A DNA stretch of 64,000 nt from the NCBI RefSeq assembly GCF_033978785.1, contig NC_084733.1:26454243-26518242 (forward strand). The letters run 5' to 3'. The notes below the pieces were generated by a model that was given only the letters and a program-made list of their open reading frames with translations, did no database searches and was not told the DNA's origin. A program made the translations under genes and the position numbers. The first letter of the stretch is position 1, and each line of letters begins with the position of its first letter. Shown here piece after piece: positions 57,737 through 64,000 of this stretch. This stretch comes from Entelurus aequoreus. Lineage: Eukaryota > Chordata > Actinopteri > Syngnathiformes > Syngnathidae.

Positions 57737-58200
57737 TTAGTTTAGGGTTGTAACTGCCTGGAGGTGAACTTTTATTGCGGTTTTGAAGGAGGATAGAGAT
57801 GCCCTTTCTTTTATACCTGTTGGGAGCGCATTCCACATTGATGTGGCATAGAAAGAGAATGAGTTAAGACCTTTGTTAGTTCGGAATCTGGGTTTAACTG
57901 GGTTAGTGGAGTTCCCCCTGGTGTTGTGGTTATGGCGGTCATTTACGTTAAGGAAGTAGTTTGACATGTACTTCGGTATCAGGGAGGTGTAGCGGATTTT
58001 TTAGACTAGGCTCAGTGCAAGTTGTTTAACTCTGTCCTCCACCTTGAGCCAGCCCACTTTAGAGAAGTGGGTAGGAGTGAGGTGGGATCTGGGGTGGAGG
58101 TCTAGAAGTAACCTGACTAGCTTGTTCTGAGATATTTGGAGTTTAAATTTGAGGGTTTTGGGGGTGCTGGGGTACCAGGAAGTGCATGCGTAATCGAGCA
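57737..58200 (-). pseudogene. LINE ORF2 C-terminal region, broken
   Basis: Two minus-strand frames (58201-58001 and 57967-57737) correspond to the single intact frame at 38035-38613: LDYACTSWYPSTPKTLKFKL, LHPRSHLTPTHFSKVGWLKV, then after a stop (near 57998) SFYATSMWNALPTGIKERAS. So this copy is similar but has at least one inactivating change. Confidence 0.85.
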
Positions 58201-59016
58201 AGCCGTTAAGGAAATTAAATATATATGGAAGTCTGAATAGAAATGAGAAACATTTATATATACTGTAAATAAGAAAGACTTAGTCTGCTGATCTGAAAAA
58301 GAGCCAAAGCTGTCAAAGAGCTGAGGGACCATCTTCAAAGTGCAATGCTGAAACAAATAATGCAAACTATAAAATGTAACTTCCAGGGCTTGAGATTAAA
58401 GTAGTCCCGTCGTCCCGGGGACGGTAAAAAAAATGCACAGGACGAAATTAAATGCTCCCCGGGACGATGGCTTTTAACCATTTTTTTTCTTTTTCTTTTT
58501 ATGTATTTATTAATTTTACATTTTATATTAAATGTCTTGGTTTTTCCACCCTCTGAAAATCCTATGAAATGTTTAACAAGCCATCCTATAATTATACAAC
58601 AGCTATTAATGTAACAATACAATAAAACAAATATATTTAATGATGTTGTTTTCATTATTTTAACAATAGGCTAATGTATATTACTTTATATAGATTCTAC
58701 AAGAAACACAAAACTTAAAAACTAAATTATTTACAATTGCAGACACAAGGTTCTTGTTCGGCAGTGCTGTGTGCTAATGTGCTTTGTACACCTGCCAGAC
58801 CGCAAGCAAGGTGGCAGAGAAAATGCGGACTGGATTTTGAGTGATGTGAGCATTTTCTATATGAACAAGTGGAATGGATTGGATACCGACGCACTAAAGG
58901 GGCTCTCTACCTTACTTACACTATGAAGTGAGGGGAAACTGAGTGAATAATGACAGGTTATATGATTATTTATTTAAACTCATATTCGGGCCACTTTATA
59001 ATGAATATGTCGGCAT

Positions 59017-59049
<33 letters not shown>

Positions 59050-59248
59050 GATTTTTTTTATTTTTTTTTTTTAACACCAAATTATTTAGGGGGGCTTAAG
59101 AACATTTTAGGGGGGCTTGAGCCCCCCTAAAATAGGCCTAACAACGCCAATGTACATAACTCCACATGTGTTCATTCATAGTTTTGATGCCTTCAGTGAC
59201 AATCTACAATGTAAATAGTCATGGAAATAAAGAAAACACATTGAATGA

Positions 59249-59393
<145 letters not shown>

Positions 59394-59405
59394 CATACAC
59401 ATACA

Positions 59406-59441
59406 TTACAGGCCAAAAGTTTGGACACACCTTCTCCTCAT
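59406..59441 (+). mobile_element. Tc1 terminal-repeat fragment (CAGTACAGG family)
   Basis: TTACAGGCCAAAAGTTTGGA then CACACCTTCTC is a left terminal repeat in the same orientation as the one at 54105. It breaks off at once. Confidence 0.75.
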
Positions 59442-59645
59442 CTATTTAACTGCTAAGTTTGTCTGTTTATCTTTTACCTGTAAATTATGTTTGAATTCCG
59501 ATTTGTTTGACCGTGTTGGTATTCCACTGTATTTACAAAATACTTCCATTTGTTGTCCATATTAAGTATACGGTTAGAACTGGCACAAGATTAATGTATT
59601 CATGCGAAACGACCAACCAAAGCGTCAGAGCTTTCCTTCCTGTCA

Positions 59646-60870
<1,225 letters not shown>

Positions 60871-60875
60871 ATATA

Positions 60876-61400
60876 CACTACCATTCAAAAGTTTGGGGTC
60901 ACCCAAACAATTTTGTGGAATAGCCTTCATTTCTAAGAACAAGAATAGACTGTCGAGTTTCAGATGAAAGTTCTCTTTTTCTGGCCATTTTGAGCGTTTA
61001 ATTGACCCCACAAGTGTGATGCTCCAGAAACTCAATCTGCTCAAAGGAAGGTCAGTTTTGTAGCTTCTGTAACGAGCTAAACTGTTTTCAGATGTGTGAA
61101 CATGATTGCACAAGGGTTTTCTAATTATCAATTAGCCTTCTGAGCCAATGAGCAAACACATTGTACCATTAGAACACTGGAGTGATAGTTGCTGGAAATG
61201 GGCCTCTATACACCTATGTAGATATTGCACCAAAAACCAGACATTTGCAGCTAGAATAGTCATTTACCACATTAGCAATGTATAGAGTGTATTTCTTTAA
61301 AGTTAAGACTAGTTTAAAGTTATATTCATTGAAAAGTACAGAGCTTTTCCTTCAAAAATAAGGACATTTCAATGTGACCCCAAACTTTTGAACAGTAGTG
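60876..61400 (+). mobile_element. 525-bp Tc1/mariner miniature element, copy 4
   Basis: CACTACCATTCAAAAGTTTG and CAAACTTTTGAACAGTAGTG, flanked by TA within ATATATATA and TATATATATATTTATATA. Same orientation as 8512-9036. Confidence 0.95.
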
Positions 61401-61513
61401 TATATATATATTTATATATATATGTATATATATAGTTTTTTTTTAAATATATATATATATATATACAGTATCTGACTGCACAGTGTGATGCGTGTTCATT
61501 ATCAGTTGCATTT

Positions 61514-61796
61514 TATTAAAGTTAAAGTACCCATGATTGTCACACACACACTAGGTGTGGCGAAATTATTCTCTGCATTTGACACCTGGGAGGTGAGGGG
61601 AGCAGTGAGCAGAAGTGGTGGCCGCGCCCGGGAATCATTTTTGGTGATTTAACCCCCAATTCCATTGATGCTGAGTGTCAAGCAGCGAGGTAATGGGTCC
61701 CATTGTTATAGTCTTTGGTATGACTTTGGTATGGGTTTGAACTCACGACCTACCAATCTCAGGGTGGACACTCTAAACACAGGGCCGCTGAGCAGC
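61514..61796 (-). mobile_element. SINE-B, minus strand, nearly complete
   Basis: Tail AAAGTTAAAGTACCCATG, then GGTGATTTAACCCCCAATTC, TAGTCTTTGGTATGACTTTG, and a head whose complement contains the B box GAGTTCAAACCC and CACTCTAA... near GGCCGCTGAGCAGC. No exact flanking duplication was seen. Confidence 0.85.
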
Positions 61797-61888
61797 TCAA
61801 TAAGGGGAAAACACCTGTACAGTTTTAATATTCATTATTAACCTCTTAAGGCCCAAGCTGTTTGTTTACTTGATTTTTTTTATTTCTA

Positions 61889-64000
61889 TCCAATCAATCC
61901 AATCCACTTTATTTATATAGCACATTTACACAACAAGAACGTTTCCAAAGTGCTGCACAGCCATGTTAAAAACAATATTAAAAACAATATTAAAAACTAT
62001 ATTAAAAACAATATTAAAAACGATATTAAAAACAATATTAAAAACAATATTATGCTACACCAATGACTGAATAAAAACAAAGAATAAATGAATAGAAAAC
62101 CAATACAGAGACAATATAAAAAAATAAATATGATTAAAAACGATTTTAAAGGGTAAAACCAATTAAAACAGTAAAATAGACATCAAAATGTATAACCCTA
62201 ACCCTAACCACACAGGACAACAGAGGACAGAAGACCACACAACTCACGTAGTGTTAAAAGCCAAAGAATAAAAGTGGGTCTTAAGACGAGACTTAAAACA
62301 CTCCACTGTGGAAGCAGTTTGAACATGGAGGGGCAGAGTGTTCCAGAGTTTAGGGCCGACCACAGAGAATGTCCTGTCTCCCCTGGTTTTAAGTCTCGTC
62401 CTGGGCACCACGAGCTGGAGCTGGCTCTCGGACCTCAGAGCGCGCGCAGGAGTGTACATTTGGATGAGGTCCGAGATATACTGAGGTGCCAGTCCATGTA
62501 AAGCTTTAAAAACAAACAGCAATGATTTAAAATCAATTCTAAAATGAACAGGGAGCCAGTGCAAACTCCGAAGAATTGGGGTTATATGCTGGCGTTTCCT
62601 GGCCCCTGTTAAAAGTCGTGCTGCCGCGTTCTGGACTAACTGCAACCGGGAGAGAGCTTTTTGGCTAATGCCAGCATAAAGTGCATTGCAGTAGTCCAGG
62701 CGACTTGAAATAAAAGCATGCACGACTTGTTCAAAAAGGTTAAAAGATAAAAATGGTTTTACCTTTGCTAAAAGACGAAGATGATAAAAACACGATTTTA
62801 AAACGCCATTGACTTGTTTGTCAAATTTAAAATCGCTGTCTATGGTGACGCCAAGGCTGGTGACTTTGGGACGCACATAATTTTGCTATGGTCCCAAGTC
62901 AGTGAGGGCCGGACCAAAAACTGAAATTTCCGTTTTTCCCTCATTCATTATTAAAAAATTCTGGGCTAACCAAGCCTTGACATCACATAGACAGTTGAGA
63001 AGGGGTGTCAGGGGGCCGTGGCCTTTTGAAATTGGCATATACATTTGGCAGTCATCTGCATAAAAGTGATAAGACACTCCATGTTTCTTAAAAATCTCTC
63101 CAAGAGGGAGAATGTACAAGGAAAACAGGATGGGGCCTAGAATGGATCCCTGTGGGACACCACAGTAAAGCGGAGCAGAAGAAGAGGTGGCGTCCCCCAG
63201 CCTGACAGAGAAGGACCTCTCTGACAGGTAGGATCTGACCACTCTAATGCAGTCCCCCTGACACCCACACAGTCTCTCAGGCGGTCTAAAAGAATTGTGT
63301 GGTCGACTGTATCAAAGGCAGCTGTAAGATCTAAAAGCACTAAAATGGCAGAGCTGCCAGAGTCAGACATTAAAAGCAAGTCATTAAAAACCTTTAAAAG
63401 TGCAGATTCAGTACTGTGCAAAGCCTTGTATCCAGACTGAAATGGATCTAAAGTGCTATTTTCATCTAAAAAAGGCTGCAGTTGCGCTAAAACACATTTC
63501 TCCAGAATTTTTGACACAAAAGGTAATTTGGAAATGGGCCGATAATTTGACAAACATGTCGGATCTAGACCTGTTTTTTTAATCAAAGGCTCGACAACAG
63601 CTCTTTTACAAAAACAGGGGACACAGCCAGAAATCAAGCTGCTGTTGATGATGTCCCTAACAGACAAGTCAATAGTGTCCCAGATTTCTTTAAAAAAGCG
63701 AGGGGGGACTGGGTCTGTGGGACAGAACGAGGGTTTCAGTTTGTGGACTATTCCTCTAAGCTCAGGCATGGACACAGGCTCAAACTGACTAAGCACAGCC
63801 GAGCACTGAGTGGCCACATTAAAACTCAATGGAGAGCGAGAAAGATTTGCCCGAATAAAAGCAACCTTATCTATAAAAAAGGAGATACATTTTTCACAAG
63901 TTTCACTTGTCATCTCCAGTAAAGTGGCTGGATTCGGATTAAGAACATAACTAATAGTATTAAAAAGAACACGTGGCTTGCTGATACTATTTAAAATTAA
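61889..64000 (-). mobile_element. L2-type LINE, continues beyond the window
   Basis: The 3' end lies at the left (AATCAATCCAATCCACTTTA, i.e. the TAAAGTGGATTGG tail in reverse), followed by an untranslated part with a 12-bp tandem repeat (ATTAAAAACAAT, about 61966-62052), then coding sequence to the window edge. Only the 3' 2.1 kb is visible. Confidence 0.92.
62244..64000 (-). pseudogene. L2-type reverse transcriptase (ORF2), partial, two lesions
   Basis: ORF2 of an L2-type LINE makes the reverse transcriptase that copies the element into the genome. Open from the window edge through 63913 to about 63240: NYRPISKLPFVSKILEK, FQSGYKALHSTESALLKVFN and VLLDLTAAFDTVDHTILLDR, the last holding the first catalytic aspartate. 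A frameshift near 63240 follows. The next frame (63242-62886) has GVPQGSILGPILFSLYILPL and YHFYADDCQMYMP, the catalytic YADD box. A single TAG (62883-62885) in the same frame separates it from the C-terminal part (62876-62244) with SRLDYCNALYAGISQKAL and HITPILRSLHWLPVHFRIDF, ending SRLKTHFYSLAFNTT. The endonuclease domain would lie outside the window. Only two lesions in about 1.7 kb make it one of the youngest coding relics here. The ATG at 63913 is not the true start. Confidence 0.92.

Larger units (their letters stand above)
57311..58200 (-). mobile_element. LINE (family R), 5'-truncated, inside the hAT
   Basis: (TTGA)n tail at 57311, then the same untranslated region as at 37586 with a (GA)n tract, then the C-terminal coding part. 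It stops at GCATGCGTAATCGAGCA, earlier than the copy at 37586-38659. Confidence 0.88.
54280..59152. mobile_element. hAT, second layer of the nest
   Basis: Ends CAGGGGCGTCACTAG and CTAACAACGCCAATG, flanked by the exact 8-bp duplication TACATAAC (54272-54279 and 59153-59160). Subterminal GGGGGGGCTTAGCCCCC on the left and GGGGGGCTTGAGCCCCCC on the right. Its own sequence (54280-54581, 57097-57310, 58201-59152) carries no recognisable transposase. The right arm has a long A-run and T-run near 59024-59072. Confidence 0.9.
54105..59247 (+). mobile_element. Tc1-type element (CAGTACAGG family), outermost layer of the nest
   Basis: Left end CAGTACAGGGCAAAAGTTTG; then CATCGAGAGAATGCCAAGAG, AGCAAAGGGTGGCTACTTTG and TTGTTAAGTACATAAC up to 54279. 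It resumes at 59153 with TACATAACTCCACATGTG and ends at GAAAACACATTGAATGAGG, where (TA)n replaces the right terminal repeat. Everything in between is later insertion. Confidence 0.82.

Overview
This window looks like gene-poor chromosomal DNA of a teleost fish. The evidence is the repeat content: L2-type LINEs, many Tc1/mariner elements, a very large number of non-autonomous hAT elements, tRNA-derived SINEs whose tails and heads are of fish type, fish-type LTRs, and long pure (TA)n, (CA)n and (GA)n microsatellites. A large, repeat-rich genome such as that of a pipefish would fit, but the species cannot be fixed from sequence alone. I find no host protein-coding gene, no cellular tRNA or rRNA gene, no CRISPR array and no prokaryotic feature. 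Most open frames are microsatellite translations or repeat shadows. The only coding relics I can support are transposon-derived.

Layout. 1-6 kb: a partial hAT, copy 1 of a TTAA-flanked element family, then a three-deep nest of hAT elements (3139-4703) and another hAT (4777-5659). 6-13 kb: a Tc1 transposase relic, the first of four 525-bp Tc1 miniature elements, two LTR-type elements and TTAA-family copy 2. 13-24 kb: two hAT elements that each carry a TTAA-family copy inside (copies 3 and 4), then two more hATs, separated by unique DNA. 24-36 kb: Tc1 miniature elements flanked by (TA)n, a 5'-truncated L2, a second LINE family, a solo LTR, further hATs and a SINE with perfect target duplications. 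36-42 kb: a hAT inside a hAT; the inner one keeps a transposase-like first exon split by a LINE. A Tc1-like relic follows. 42-53 kb: hATs, a Tigger-like element, a hAT that contains a two-length minisatellite, and a Tc1 transposase relic with all three catalytic acidic residues. 54-59 kb: the deepest nest, Tc1 > hAT > TTAA-element > hAT + SINE, with a LINE beside it. 59-64 kb: long (TA)n and (CA)n tracts, the fourth Tc1 miniature element, a SINE, and an L2 LINE whose reverse transcriptase runs off the right edge with one frameshift and one stop visible in the part present.

How it fits together. Nothing here forms a pathway. The window is a stratified record of insertions, and target-site duplications (8 bp for hAT, TA for Tc1, TTAA for the unnamed family, 5 bp for LTRs) let the order be read. 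The most notable system is the TTAA family: five copies share the 13-bp end AGGCCTACTGAAA. They also carry near each terminus an ETS-like ACCGGAAGT box followed inward by a CRE-like TGACGTCA box, and share a short acidic reading frame. I infer a piggyBac- or Kolobok-type non-autonomous family that spreads a promoter-like module. That function is inference from motifs and has not been shown.
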